A DNA stretch of 64,000 nt, taken from Shewanella frigidimarina (GTDB lineage: Bacteria; Pseudomonadota; Gammaproteobacteria; Enterobacterales; Shewanellaceae). Shown here piece after piece: positions 47,832-62,509 of this stretch; the first letter of the stretch is position 1; each line of letters starts with the position of its first letter. Below the pieces are notes generated by a model, which worked only from the letters and a program-made list of their open reading frames with translations, was not told the DNA's origin and made no database searches. The translations under genes and the position numbers were made by a program. Where the stretch lies: contig NZ_RKKE01000001.1 of the NCBI RefSeq assembly GCF_003797125.1, forward strand, positions 248,001 to 312,000, in the 5' to 3' direction.

Positions 47832-48914
47832 GTGAAAGCACGCCGTCAAACTCAAAAATTATTGTTCGCTATTTTTGCCTGGTGTGTAGCAATGGCTTCT
47901 TTCGTTTTTTTCCGCTACTCACAATCATCGCAACTACCTGAATGGGCTGTTGGCAATGCCGATCTCGCCACGCTTGCCATAATGATGGGGGTTGTATTTG
48001 GCGGCTTGCATTGGATGTCCAATCTCATTGCCGATTTTAGCGCCATCAGCCGTTTACCTTATTTATTTTCTGTGGTGTTTAAAGGATTGTTTTTGCTACT
48101 TGGGGCAACAACCCTAGCGTACGTGACACAATTTTTAAACATGTGGGCTATTGAGAACCACATGGTGACATTACGACAAATGCTCACAGTGCAGATTATT
48201 TATAGCCCATCGTTTCAAGCGCTAGTGGTTTATCTTGTGGTGGTCCGGGTAAGCTTAGCTTTTATTGAACAAATGTCGTTGTTGGTTGGTCCTAAAGTCT
48301 TGCTCAATATTGGCCTTGGCAAATATCACAAACCACGTTATGAGCAACAATTGTTCTTATTTATCGATATGGTTTCATCTACAGCTCATGCCGAAACCTT
48401 AGGCGATTATCGCTTTAGCCGCCTAATACAAGACAGCTTTAGCATGTTAGCCGACACTGTGACCGATAATGAAGCAGAAATTTATCGTTACATGGGTGAT
48501 GCCGTACTTATCCACTGGCCATTAGAGCAAGGTATTAAACAAGACCGTTGTATGAATATCTATTTCGAATTTTGCCAGCAATTACAGTGGCAAAGGCAAT
48601 ATTTTGAACAACAATATGGTTTTGTGCCTAAATTTAAAGCTGCGGCGCATTGTGGCCAAGTTGTAGCTGCGGTAGTCGGCGTACATAAGCAAGAGATTAG
48701 TTTCTTCAGTGATGTATTAAATACCTTGGCACGGCTACAAGACCAATGTAATCCGCTCGGTCAACGAATGTTGCTATCTGGAGATGTTGTGCATCGACTT
48801 GAGCAACAAAATAGTCAGTATGACCTGACTGACTTAGGCCCTATCATGCTTAAAGGTAAGAAACACCCAACTGAAGTGTATGGTGTTGCCCCAAGAAAAT
48901 TGAATAACAGTTAA
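47832..48914 (+). CDS. cyaC: class III adenylate cyclase, membrane-anchored
   Basis: Makes cAMP from ATP. 360 residues: four membrane helices (about 10-28, 43-63, 78-100, 125-148) and a class III cyclase domain from about 170. Metal-binding D179 is in LFIDMVSST and D223 in RYMGDAVLI. The transition-state Asn and Arg are in SDVLNTLARLQ, and the adenine-selecting Lys is probably in KQEISFF. The start is GTG with no clear ribosome site. Gene order next to oxyR and hptA corresponds to CyaC of S. oneidensis as I recall. cAMP made here would feed CRP, which has a site before raiA. Confidence 0.9.
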   Translation: MKARRQTQKLLFAIFAWCVAMASFVFFRYSQSSQLPEWAVGNADLATLAIMMGVVFGGLHWMSNLIADFSAISRLPYLFSVVFKGLFLLLGATTLAYVTQFLNMWAIENHMVTLRQMLTVQIIYSPSFQALVVYLVVVRVSLAFIEQMSLLVGPKVLLNIGLGKYHKPRYEQQLFLFIDMVSSTAHAETLGDYRFSRLIQDSFSMLADTVTDNEAEIYRYMGDAVLIHWPLEQGIKQDRCMNIYFEFCQQLQWQRQYFEQQYGFVPKFKAAAHCGQVVAAVVGVHKQEISFFSDVLNTLARLQDQCNPLGQRMLLSGDVVHRLEQQNSQYDLTDLGPIMLKGKKHPTEVYGVAPRKLNNS

Positions 48915-48994
48915 AACTGAGTTTAATTGAGGTTAGTTAAGCTCAATTTCAAACATAAACATGTATGAAACTGCCAGTGTTACTCTACAGATAA

Positions 48995-49028
48995 CAATAA
49001 GGCTATTGATACTTCAATAGCCTTATTA
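48995..49028. terminator. hairpin between cyaC and oxyR
   Basis: A 14-bp perfect stem AATAAGGCTATTGA / TCAATAGCCTTATT with a 4-base loop between convergent genes. T runs are short, so it is a probable but weaker terminator. Confidence 0.6.
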
Positions 49029-49113
49029 ACGACAAAAATCGCACGTTTGATATTGTTGACCTGAAATAAACCATTCTATCGATCCATCCCACCTCTTATA
49101 TCCCGAGCTGAGG

Positions 49114-50031
49114 CTAACTTGGTAACGATTGTGCTAGCAGCTTTTGTTGAATCGCTAAGCCTAAGGTTCTAAACGTTGAAATACGGCTGGTAGTTTGGCG
49201 CCAAACTAAACCAATATCACGATAAGGAGCTTCACCAGGAGGATCCATTGCGACAAGATCGGTATCAGTTAAAATACCAGTATCGATGGCCATTTGGGGT
49301 AAAAATGTGGTGCCTAACTTACTGTTAACCATCTGCACCAAGGTATGCAAACTGGTTGCCGCAAAAGGATTAATTTTGGCGCTATCACCCAGTTGACATG
49401 CGGTTATCGCGTGACCGGTAATGCAATGTTCAGCTTGCAGTAAAAAGATACTTTCGTCTGGCATTTTTTGGTAGTCAATGGGCTGTAAGAATTGTTGCGA
49501 TACCTCTTTATGCATCACCATTTTAAACGGATCAATGCCAACTTTCATGCTATGAAAACCACTTGTGTCGACAGGTAACGCTAATATCAATAAATCCAAC
49601 TCACCTTTTGCTAAAGCATCCAATAGACGCTCAGTCGTGTCTTCTTTTAATAACAAACTGAGCTTGGGGTAGTCTTGCTGGCATAACTTAACCACTCTAC
49701 TGAGTAAGAAAGGCGCGATAGTGGGAATGCAACCTAAACGAATTTCTCCGGTCATCGGTTCGCCTTGATTTTTAACCAATTCAACTAAGTCATCGACATT
49801 GGTTAAAATATTTCGAGCTCGCTCAACCACTTCTTCACCGATAGCAGTAAACATAAACGATTTATGATCACGTTCAATCAACTGATAGCCTAGTTGTTCT
49901 TCGAGATTTTGGATACCACTAGATAAAGTCGATTGACTCACAAAGCACATCTTAGCGGCACGATTAAAATTTTGCTCTTGATGTAAATGAACCAAATAAT
50001 AAAGGTTCTTAAGGCTGGGAAGATTTTTCAT
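49114..50031 (-). CDS. oxyR: LysR-family peroxide regulator OxyR
   Basis: A redox-switch regulator. N-terminal HTH: FNRAAKMCFVSQSTLSSGIQ. The paired redox cysteines are C203 and C212 (EHCITGHAITACQLG), nine residues apart as in E. coli OxyR C199/C208, and PTIAPFLL is conserved. 305 residues. A LysR protein with this pair is expected to sense H2O2. Single gene, flanked by convergent cyaC and upstream hptA. Confidence 0.92.
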   Translation of the reverse strand: MKNLPSLKNLYYLVHLHQEQNFNRAAKMCFVSQSTLSSGIQNLEEQLGYQLIERDHKSFMFTAIGEEVVERARNILTNVDDLVELVKNQGEPMTGEIRLGCIPTIAPFLLSRVVKLCQQDYPKLSLLLKEDTTERLLDALAKGELDLLILALPVDTSGFHSMKVGIDPFKMVMHKEVSQQFLQPIDYQKMPDESIFLLQAEHCITGHAITACQLGDSAKINPFAATSLHTLVQMVNSKLGTTFLPQMAIDTGILTDTDLVAMDPPGEAPYRDIGLVWRQTTSRISTFRTLGLAIQQKLLAQSLPS

Positions 50032-50123
50032 ATAAACGATTGCCCTTATCTAATTTAATTCAAATAGTGAATTAAATTAGTCAAAATAACAAGACATCGA
50101 TAACCAATATTGAACAAACGACC

Positions 50124-50155
50124 ATAAAAAATGCCTCTTTAGTAAAGAGGCATTT
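50124..50155 (-). terminator. terminator of hptA
   Basis: On the minus strand AAATGCCTCTTT-ACT-AAAGAGGCATTT followed by TTTATGG, about 85 bases after the hptA stop. Confidence 0.8.
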
Positions 50156-50238
50156 CAACAAACCGATTGTAGGCATTAATCTAGTTGCTAATCTAACTGA
50201 TCATGCAACTAACGCTACACTCTACACTCTACTGGTAA

Positions 50239-50604
50239 TTAAGCTTTCGCTTCTAAGTAAACTTTCAGTTGTTGTAAATCTTGTGCAGCATGCTCAACGA
50301 TTTCAGCAAGCCATACCTTATGTTCTGTTTCCCATTTAGCTTCTTCACCATGTTGTAATAACTGGGAAAATTGCTGAATGCGTTTAAGGCCAACAGATCC
50401 TGCTGCACCTTTAAATTTATGAGCTTCTGCACATAACGTTTCTTTATCATTTGCATCGCCAGCTTTCACTAAGCTACTGACATACTCAGGCATTAACTGC
50501 TCGAATAACACTACGCTTTTCAATAACGTTCCAGCACCAATGGCACTGATATATTGCTCAAGCGTATTGAGATCCAATATTGAGTCTAACTGCGTTGTGG
50601 CCAT
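50239..50604 (-). CDS. hptA: orphan histidine phosphotransfer protein HptA
   Basis: A 121-residue single-domain HPt protein. The phosphorylatable histidine is H62 in EAHKFKGAAGSVGLKRI, and the rest is a four-helix bundle with no kinase or receiver domain. In Shewanella the ArcB-like sensor lacks a complete HPt domain, and a separate protein named HptA relays phosphate to ArcA; size and gene neighbourhood (next to oxyR, cyaC, gltBD) fit that protein. The Arc role is therefore inferred from family and position. Single gene, with its own terminator. Confidence 0.88.
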   Translation of the reverse strand: MATTQLDSILDLNTLEQYISAIGAGTLLKSVVLFEQLMPEYVSSLVKAGDANDKETLCAEAHKFKGAAGSVGLKRIQQFSQLLQHGEEAKWETEHKVWLAEIVEHAAQDLQQLKVYLEAKA

Positions 50605-50889
50605 AAAGGCACCTCTATCAAAATCTAACTCTATAAAAATTATAAATATGATACCGAGTAAAATACCCTATGCAAGGCTTGCCAATATTTAGACGCTATT
50701 TAATGGTAAAAAGTCACATTTTTACAACATAACTACTCAGCTGGTATTACCAATGTTTAAAAAACACTCACATTGGCAATGTTTCGCCCAATAAATAACG
50801 AATAGTCGTTATCAGCCTTATGCTTCTTCGCAAAATCGTCCTTGACCATATTTAGTCAAATTATAATATGCCTACCCAAATACACTGCA

Positions 50890-51858
50890 CTAGGCTGTTT
50901 TACTTTGGCTAAACATTAACGCACTGCCTTGCCCACCGTATTCTTTAAGTTCATCCACAATGGCCACTAAACCATCCCATCTAAACGCACACCAATTAGG
51001 GGCGAGTAACATTGGTTTTTTGGCATAGGCAGTCACGCGATGAAAGATAATACCTTTTGGGGTGTGACGAATAAGTTTTGCGGCCTCGGAGGCATACTCT
51101 TCAAGGCTCATTAACGGCATAGGATGATAGCGCCACTGTTTCGCCATAATACTGCCTTCTACAATATGCAAAGGGTGCAGTTTTAGTCCATCAACACCAA
51201 TTCCTAATACGGTTTGTAAGCTATTAAAATAGTCAGCAGATGTTTCACCTGGCAAACCTAATATCAAATGGGTACACACCTTAATGCCTTTAGCGCGAGC
51301 TTTTTTAACAGTCTGGCGATATTCACACAATTGGTGACCACGATTAATCCGCTTTAACGTGTGATTATTGGCAGTTTGTAGGCCTAGTTCTAGCCACACC
51401 TCAATGCCTCGCTGTTGATACTCAACGAGTAAATCAAGTACTTCATCAGGCACACAGTCAGGACGAGTGCCTATATGAAGCCCAACAATATCGGCATCTT
51501 CAAGTGCTTGATCATACTTTTGCTTTAGCACTTTATACTCATCGTAGGTACTGGTGTAAGCTTGAAAATAAGCAATATATTTTGCAGTAGGAGTAGAGTT
51601 AACATTCACAGATGTTGTGCATTTTTTTGCAGATAGGGCGCGTACTTTCCCTTCAGTCAATTGCAGCGCAATAGGTTGTTCTCTGCCTTGTTCGCCACTA
51701 AATGAAGCGACATTACAAAAAGTACAACCGCCCACACCTAACGTGCCATCTCGATTAGGGCAGGTAAATTGGGCATCTATAGTTAATTTTTTTATTCTTT
51801 GGCCATATAAACGTTTGCAATGCACCCCAAACGTATTAACGTAATCATCTAAACCCAC
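50890..51858 (-). CDS. yhcC: radical SAM protein, YhcC family
   Basis: A 322-residue TIGR01212-type radical SAM protein. The [4Fe-4S]/SAM cysteines are in CPNRDGTLGVGGCTFCNVAS (CxxC as FTCPNRD...CTFC with the typical spacing), and IGTRPDCVPDEVLDLL, WLELGLQTANNHTLKRINRG and THLILGLPGET follow. E. coli YhcC is the gene beside gltBD; the same pairing is seen here, divergently. Its reaction is not established; an RNA- or cofactor-modifying role is often supposed. The start is GTG at 51858 with GAGAG upstream. Confidence 0.92.
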   Translation of the reverse strand: MGLDDYVNTFGVHCKRLYGQRIKKLTIDAQFTCPNRDGTLGVGGCTFCNVASFSGEQGREQPIALQLTEGKVRALSAKKCTTSVNVNSTPTAKYIAYFQAYTSTYDEYKVLKQKYDQALEDADIVGLHIGTRPDCVPDEVLDLLVEYQQRGIEVWLELGLQTANNHTLKRINRGHQLCEYRQTVKKARAKGIKVCTHLILGLPGETSADYFNSLQTVLGIGVDGLKLHPLHIVEGSIMAKQWRYHPMPLMSLEEYASEAAKLIRHTPKGIIFHRVTAYAKKPMLLAPNWCAFRWDGLVAIVDELKEYGGQGSALMFSQSKTA

Positions 51859-52381
51859 AAGTTGCTCTCATCATCACCCCAAAGTCCGGCAGTGTAGTCA
51901 GGAGATAAGCACCTGTCTTGGTGCTAAATCAATAAAACGGGCTATCAATTCAAGCTAACGCTAAAGTTGTGCACAAACTCAAAAAACGTTTAAAACAATT
52001 TAAGTAATTTATACATTACTTAAAATGAATATTTAATCATTTAGAATAATTTTTTACCCAAAGACTGTATTTGAAATAAAATTCACTATTTTTATTTCAA
52101 AAATAATTCCTTGCTGTTGTTGCAAAAAGGTAAACAATTGTTTGAATATTTTCTAAAATTCTTTTTATTCAGAACGTTATAGGTGAAATATAACAGTTGA
52201 CGTTAACGTCAAGTTGGTAGCTTATAACGTTTTTTTAGTAATAATATTTCAGTTTGTTGCATTTTTTTGGTTTGACCTTTATTCAATCTCAGTTTAATTT
52301 GAATGGTTCGGGTGCATATCTATGGATATTCTTCAAATTTACCCCGAGTCGTATCTAGTAGAGGTTTAGGGGGTTTTTTGT
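51859..52381. other. regulatory region upstream of gltBD and yhcC
   Basis: About 520 very AT-rich bases between divergent yhcC and gltB. The gltB ribosome site is TAGGGGG just before ATG 52382. A perfect 16-bp palindrome lies at 52197-52212 (listed separately). I could not fix promoters; several TTGACC/TTGACG blocks lack a convincing -10 at the right distance. No open frame of note. Confidence 0.45.
52197..52212. promoter_or_regulatory. perfect 16-bp palindrome, candidate operator
   Basis: TTGACGTTAACGTCAA reads the same on both strands, 170 bases before gltB. It resembles a dimeric-regulator operator; the regulator is unknown. Confidence 0.5.
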
Positions 52382-58242
<5,861 letters not shown>

Positions 58243-58266
58243 CAGCTAGCCATAATAACGCTAAAA

Positions 58267-58298
58267 GCTGGCTAAAGGTAAGCAGACCTTTAGCCAGC
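58267..58298 (+). other. hairpin after gltD
   Basis: Perfect 13-bp stem GCTGGCTAAAGGT / ACCTTTAGCCAGC with a 6-base loop but no T run, 25 bases after the gltD stop. It may protect the 3' end or act with the weaker terminator further on. Confidence 0.5.
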
Positions 58299-58348
58299 CT
58301 ATAGTCTAATAATAAAAGCTGGAATACCGAGTTTGCTTGTGAATTTTC

Positions 58349-58376
58349 GCGTATCTTTTGATGCGCATTTTTTTAT
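58349..58376 (+). terminator. terminator of gltBD
   Basis: Stem GCGTATC-TTTT-GATGCGC (one G-U) followed by ATTTTTTTA, about 107 bases after gltD. Confidence 0.7.
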
Positions 58377-58431
58377 CTTTTTTTCGCACAATGAGTCACA
58401 ATCAAAAACAACTACTAGGATTCTCTTTTGG

Positions 58432-59100
58432 TCACGGCTTTTTAGTTGAACTCACTAAAAAGTAACTAAAAATATTATCTTTTAATTGTGGATGCTCATC
58501 TGAAAACTTCACCCCAATATTCAATACACCTTCAATGTTTTGACCTTTAACCATGCTACCCGTTAAAATCCCTGAAAGATCAGTGTTAATCGAGATAGCC
58601 ACATGTATCTCTTCGCCTTGTTCAATACTCACCGTTTTGGCGTCTACCGTAAGCAAACAGCCAGTAGAAGAAAAGTCGAGCATTTTTGCACTGATTTTAT
58701 TGTCATTGTGCATAATAAACACATCTTGCTCGATATTAACTCGCAACTGATCTCTGACTTTTTTCTTGATGATAGTTTTAGGCACGCTAATGCACAGCAT
58801 TCTAATAGGTTGATTAACCACAGAGAATATGGTCGATTTAAAAGCAACAATGTCTTTAAAACCGCTATTCGTCATCGCCCTTACCACAATTTCAGCGTTC
58901 ACTAGCATATGCTGATAAGCCTCAGAAAAACCTTTATTGGGATACTCAATCAAGATAAACCGCCCAACCTGATAACCAATTAAGCTCGAACGTGACTGCA
59001 CTGTTTTACCATTGGCAAAATGAATTTCAACGAACAATTCCATACCAATGTCAATTAGGCGAAGATCAGCATACAACGAAGCACTTACTGGCGTTGTCAT
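58432..59100 (-). CDS. PilZ-domain (YcgR-like) c-di-GMP receptor protein
   Basis: A 222-residue soluble protein with two domains: an N-terminal YcgR-like barrel (about 15-105) and a C-terminal PilZ domain (about 112-215). The c-di-GMP motif RxxxR is R116-DQL-R120, and D142-x-S144-x-x-G147 is in LDFSSTGCLLT. YcgR-type proteins slow flagella or otherwise control motility when c-di-GMP is high. No flagellar gene is nearby, so the target is open. Monocistronic, convergent with gltBD. Confidence 0.9.
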   Translation of the reverse strand: MTTPVSASLYADLRLIDIGMELFVEIHFANGKTVQSRSSLIGYQVGRFILIEYPNKGFSEAYQHMLVNAEIVVRAMTNSGFKDIVAFKSTIFSVVNQPIRMLCISVPKTIIKKKVRDQLRVNIEQDVFIMHNDNKISAKMLDFSSTGCLLTVDAKTVSIEQGEEIHVAISINTDLSGILTGSMVKGQNIEGVLNIGVKFSDEHPQLKDNIFSYFLVSSTKKP

Positions 59101-59636
59101 TCGTTATTTACCATCGTGTTACTCATCATAATGGACCTCATTTCTATTAATCTATCGACTCCAATAACACTTAATAACATTAACATATCAGGTTTAGTTT
59201 AGTAGTCACTAGCGTAGTGCTAATCCTACCTAACCTCAATCCTGAGTAATCGATGCAAAAATCATTAGCAGCCAGCTTATTTCGAGACTGCAATTGCAAA
59301 TTTGGCATGTGTTTTATTAACATCACATATTGGCACATCAATCGTTAATCTACGGTAAGTCCATACAACGCAGGTAACAACACGAAGGGTTATTTGAGAG
59401 GCGTTTGTCATTCCGAGTATCGGTTACTTATACCAAACAGTGATATTTAATACTGACTATTGTATATCAACAAGGCATCAGGCTCATATCTTTAGCATTA
59501 AAGTATAATGCTAACCTACTGTTATAAAACTGAATAACCTATTTTGATACTGCCTCTAAATATTTTTCATGGCCAAAAGTTTCACCTTAAATCACTTTTT
59601 ATACTGATAGCATTATCTAACAAGCCTTCAGAGTGA
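59101..59636. other. intergenic region before the iron permease gene
   Basis: About 530 bases with no credible gene. An AGCATTA-AAGTA-TAATGCT hairpin lies near 59497-59515 within a TATAAT-like segment. The far right holds the promoter and Fur site listed separately. Confidence 0.4.
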
Positions 59637-59665
59637 TTGATTAGCCTCATGCAAGAAAGTAGAAT
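59637..59665 (+). promoter_or_regulatory. sigma-70-like promoter of the iron permease gene
   Basis: TTGATT (59637-59642) and TAGAAT (59660-59665) are 17 bases apart (matches 4/6 and 5/6). The -10 overlaps the Fur box, so Fur with iron would block it. Confidence 0.65.
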
Positions 59666-59681
59666 GATAACGATTATCATT
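59663..59681 (+). promoter_or_regulatory. Fur box
   Basis: AATGATAACGATTATCATT is a nearly perfect 9-1-9 palindrome and matches the Fur consensus (GATAATGATAATCATTATC core, 7-1-7 TGATAAC-G-ATTATCA). It stands 53 bases before the start of the FTR1 gene. Confidence 0.88.
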
Positions 59682-59733
59682 TATTTTTATTTAGTTTAAA
59701 GAATAATTCCTTCATTCCTATTAAGGCAATACC

Positions 59734-61734
59734 TTGAATACTTTCTTAAGCAGCTTCACGTTATGGCGACAACAGCTCACATCTTCGGTGTTCAACAGAT
59801 GTCTGTTGGTTGTCATTGCCTCGGTGTTTTCAACGTCTTTATGGGCACAAAGCCCGGCAGTCACGTCACAAGAGACATCACCAGATTTTTTAAAACAAAC
59901 ACGACAAATTCTTCAATTAGCTGAATACATTGGTGTTGATTATTCAGAAGCCGTAACCGAAGGTAGTATCTCTAATCCAGATGAATTTGCTGAAATGCAG
60001 CAATTCGCTAGCATCATTATCGAAAAAACAAACCTGCTCGCCAATGATGTGCCAAATTCATTAACGGCCGATGCATTACAATTACAGCAAGCCATTGCTG
60101 ACAAATCATCACTGGATGTTATTCAAGGGCTTAGCCAAAAAATACGTAACCAGTTATTAAGCCAGTCTCCAGCATTAGTGTTACCAACACAGCTTTTGGC
60201 TAAAGAGAATGTTAAACAGCTGTTTATCGAAAATTGTTCAACATGTCATGGTGATTTAGGCCAAGGCGATGGACCACTGGCCAAATCATTGTCACCAGAG
60301 CCAACCAACTTTACTGATCAAGAACGTGCATTAAACCGTTCATTATTGGGGCTTTACGATGCGATTTCAGATGGTTTAGATGGCAGTGCGATGCGTGCTT
60401 TTAGTGAGTTAAATGATCAACAGCGTTGGTCACTGGCTTTCTATGTTGGTAGTTTAGCTTTTGAGCCAACAGCAACGACAACGAAGCACATCGAGAATGA
60501 TGCGAATATCGAATTACAACAGTGGGTCAATAGCAATCCAACCCAGTTAATTGAGCAAAATGTCGAAATTGATAAAGCCCAATTAGCATTACTCCGATCA
60601 CAACCTGAGTTACTGTTTCAACATGCTGACTCGCCTATTTCGGTAGCCCGCACTAACTTACAGGCTGCTGTAAAAGCATATCAAGCCAATGAGTTAGCGC
60701 AAGCGCAAACCTTAGCCGTTAGCGCCTATCTCGACGGTTTTGAATTAATTGAGAACAATTTAGATGCTCACGACAGTAGTTTGCGTAAATCGATTGAAAG
60801 CCAGCTACTTAATTTTAGAAATATCCTAAAAACAACAGGACAGGATAACCAGGTAAATCAACAGTTAACCAGTATTCTGGCTCAGCTGGACCAAGCGGAC
60901 ACACTACTAACGGAGCAATCACTATCCAATAATGCCATGTTTTCGGCTGCATTAATCATCTTGCTACGCGAAGGATTAGAAGCACTGCTCGTTATCATTG
61001 CCTTAATGACAGTGTTAATTAAAACCGAACGTCAGGATGCGATTAAATTTGTTCACTTTGGTTGGATATCAGCACTTGCTGCTGGTGTATTAACCTGGTG
61101 GGCTGCAGATAACCTGATTAGCATTAGCGGAGCCTCAAGGGAGTTAATGGAAGGTGGTGCTGCATTGCTGGCCGCATTGGTATTGTTCTATGTTGGTTAT
61201 TGGATGCACAGTAAAACCCAAGGTTCTAAATGGCAAAGTTACATTAAAAATAATGTCGACCGCCATTTAAACACTGGCACGTTATGGGGTCTCACTGGGC
61301 TGGCGTTTATTTCGGTCTATCGTGAAGTCTTTGAAACGATTTTGTTCTATCAGTCATTACTGACACAAGCCATAGGCTCTGCCAGCAGCAATGAACAAGT
61401 GAGTTACTTAGTTTACGGCTTGCTAGCAGGTATGGCTATTTTAGTGGTAATTGCTTGGTTAATGATGCGCTATTCAGTTAAATTGCCATTAGCCCGCTTT
61501 TTTGCGGTGAGTTCTTACTTCATGCTTATTTTAGCGTTTATCTTGGCAGGAAAAGGGATTTCAGCGTTACAAGAAGCTGCAGTAATTAGCCTTACGCCCT
61601 TCCCTATAGATGTGTCGATTAGCTGGTTAGGAATAGCGTCTACATGGCAAGGTTTGGGCACACAAATGGTGATCGTAGTATTGTTTAGTTTACTGGTTAT
61701 CCGTAATCGTACTCAAAGCCTTACTACTTACTAA
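59734..61734 (+). CDS. cytochrome c / FTR1-family iron permease fusion
   Basis: An iron permease of 666 residues. A signal peptide (to about residue 38, SLWAQS) precedes a periplasmic region with a class I cytochrome c site CSTCH at 168-172 and likely axial M220. A helical segment (250-400) leads to the FTR1 domain with about seven membrane helices. The two FTR1 iron-binding motifs are REGLE (412-416) and REVFE (530-534). In fungi FTR1 works with a ferroxidase; here the fused cytochrome may take the electron from Fe2+. The start is TTG at 59734 with AAGG upstream. A Fur box covers its promoter, so it should be made when iron is low. Confidence 0.9.
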   Translation: MNTFLSSFTLWRQQLTSSVFNRCLLVVIASVFSTSLWAQSPAVTSQETSPDFLKQTRQILQLAEYIGVDYSEAVTEGSISNPDEFAEMQQFASIIIEKTNLLANDVPNSLTADALQLQQAIADKSSLDVIQGLSQKIRNQLLSQSPALVLPTQLLAKENVKQLFIENCSTCHGDLGQGDGPLAKSLSPEPTNFTDQERALNRSLLGLYDAISDGLDGSAMRAFSELNDQQRWSLAFYVGSLAFEPTATTTKHIENDANIELQQWVNSNPTQLIEQNVEIDKAQLALLRSQPELLFQHADSPISVARTNLQAAVKAYQANELAQAQTLAVSAYLDGFELIENNLDAHDSSLRKSIESQLLNFRNILKTTGQDNQVNQQLTSILAQLDQADTLLTEQSLSNNAMFSAALIILLREGLEALLVIIALMTVLIKTERQDAIKFVHFGWISALAAGVLTWWAADNLISISGASRELMEGGAALLAALVLFYVGYWMHSKTQGSKWQSYIKNNVDRHLNTGTLWGLTGLAFISVYREVFETILFYQSLLTQAIGSASSNEQVSYLVYGLLAGMAILVVIAWLMMRYSVKLPLARFFAVSSYFMLILAFILAGKGISALQEAAVISLTPFPIDVSISWLGIASTWQGLGTQMVIVVLFSLLVIRNRTQSLTTY

Positions 61735-61794
61735 TGGAATCATCGTTAGAATTCGATTAGCGTTTGGTTTTATTACTTAACATTAGGCGTTCAA

Positions 61795-61834
61795 TAAAAA
61801 AGGCCGACTAAATATTTTTAGTCGGCCTTTTTGT
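61795..61834. terminator. bidirectional terminator between FTR1 gene and DoxX-like gene
   Basis: Perfect 14-bp stem AAAAAGGCCGACTA / TAGTCGGCCTTTTT with an 8-base loop between convergent genes. Confidence 0.93.
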
Positions 61835-61855
61835 ATCGGAAAATCGCTTAGTAAT

Positions 61856-62269
61856 TTATTTCACAGTAAACTTGGTATCTTCATTTCTTAACATGTACAA
61901 CGCAAAACACGCGGCCCACATTGGCCATGCAGCAAAAAACAATAGGTTATTAAATGCATCAAAATATTGATTAAATGCCGATAACGTTGAAGCACCGTGC
62001 ATTAGAAAGATAACCCCGTAAGTGATACGCTTTTTAATACCCAATACAAACGCAAATACTAAAGCTAATTGCAGTGCACCCATAACATATGCAGCAACCT
62101 CACTCATTCCGCCTATGCCATAGAACTTCTCGAAAATTTTCATACTGTGGCCAGGATTGACGAACTTATCTAATGTCCATACCAGCATCACCACAAACAC
62201 GCCTAAGCGTAAAGAAAGTAACGACCACTGCAGTTTTTTCTGAGTATCATTGCTAATTGATGTTTGCAT
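61856..62269 (-). CDS. DoxX-like membrane protein
   Basis: A 137-residue protein with four hydrophobic helices (SLLSLRLGVFVVMLVWTLDK, AYVMGALQLALVFAFVLG, YGVIFLMHGASTLSAFN, LLFFAAWPMWAACFALYML). The arrangement LRLGVFVVMLVWTLDKFVNP and the loop FEKFYG resemble the DoxX/DoxD-like superfamily, but key residues of the family are not diagnostic. Function unknown. Single gene, divergent from the TonB-dependent receptor across a decayed MITE. Confidence 0.7.
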   Translation of the reverse strand: MQTSISNDTQKKLQWSLLSLRLGVFVVMLVWTLDKFVNPGHSMKIFEKFYGIGGMSEVAAYVMGALQLALVFAFVLGIKKRITYGVIFLMHGASTLSAFNQYFDAFNNLLFFAAWPMWAACFALYMLRNEDTKFTVK

Positions 62270-62308
62270 CTTAATTCCTTAAAAAATATATAAAAATAAC
62301 ATCATCTA

Positions 62309-62440
62309 GGGTCTGTTGACCGTCTAAATAAGCTAAACTGACCATTACTGAAATTCATCAGCCGCTAATTGACCGAGTAAAGCGCAACTATGTTGCACTA
62401 GTAGTTATGCCATTTAGATCTAACGCAATGAAAATTGGCA
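62309..62440. mobile_element. probable partial MITE copy
   Basis: GGGTCTGTTGACCGTC at 62309 matches the left end of the 30688-30950 element at about 12 of 16 positions and is directly preceded by TA. Further in, TAGTAGTTATGCCA and AACGCAATGAAAATTGGC correspond to GTGTAGTTATTCTA and AACGCAGTAAAAATGGCC of that element. A right end near 62479 (AACAAGGTCCC) is only suggestive. Confidence 0.5.
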
Positions 62441-62509
62441 TAACATGATTGAAATAAACTTGTTAACAACAAGGTCCCTTTCACCAAGTTCATTACAGCA
62501 GAAAAAATT

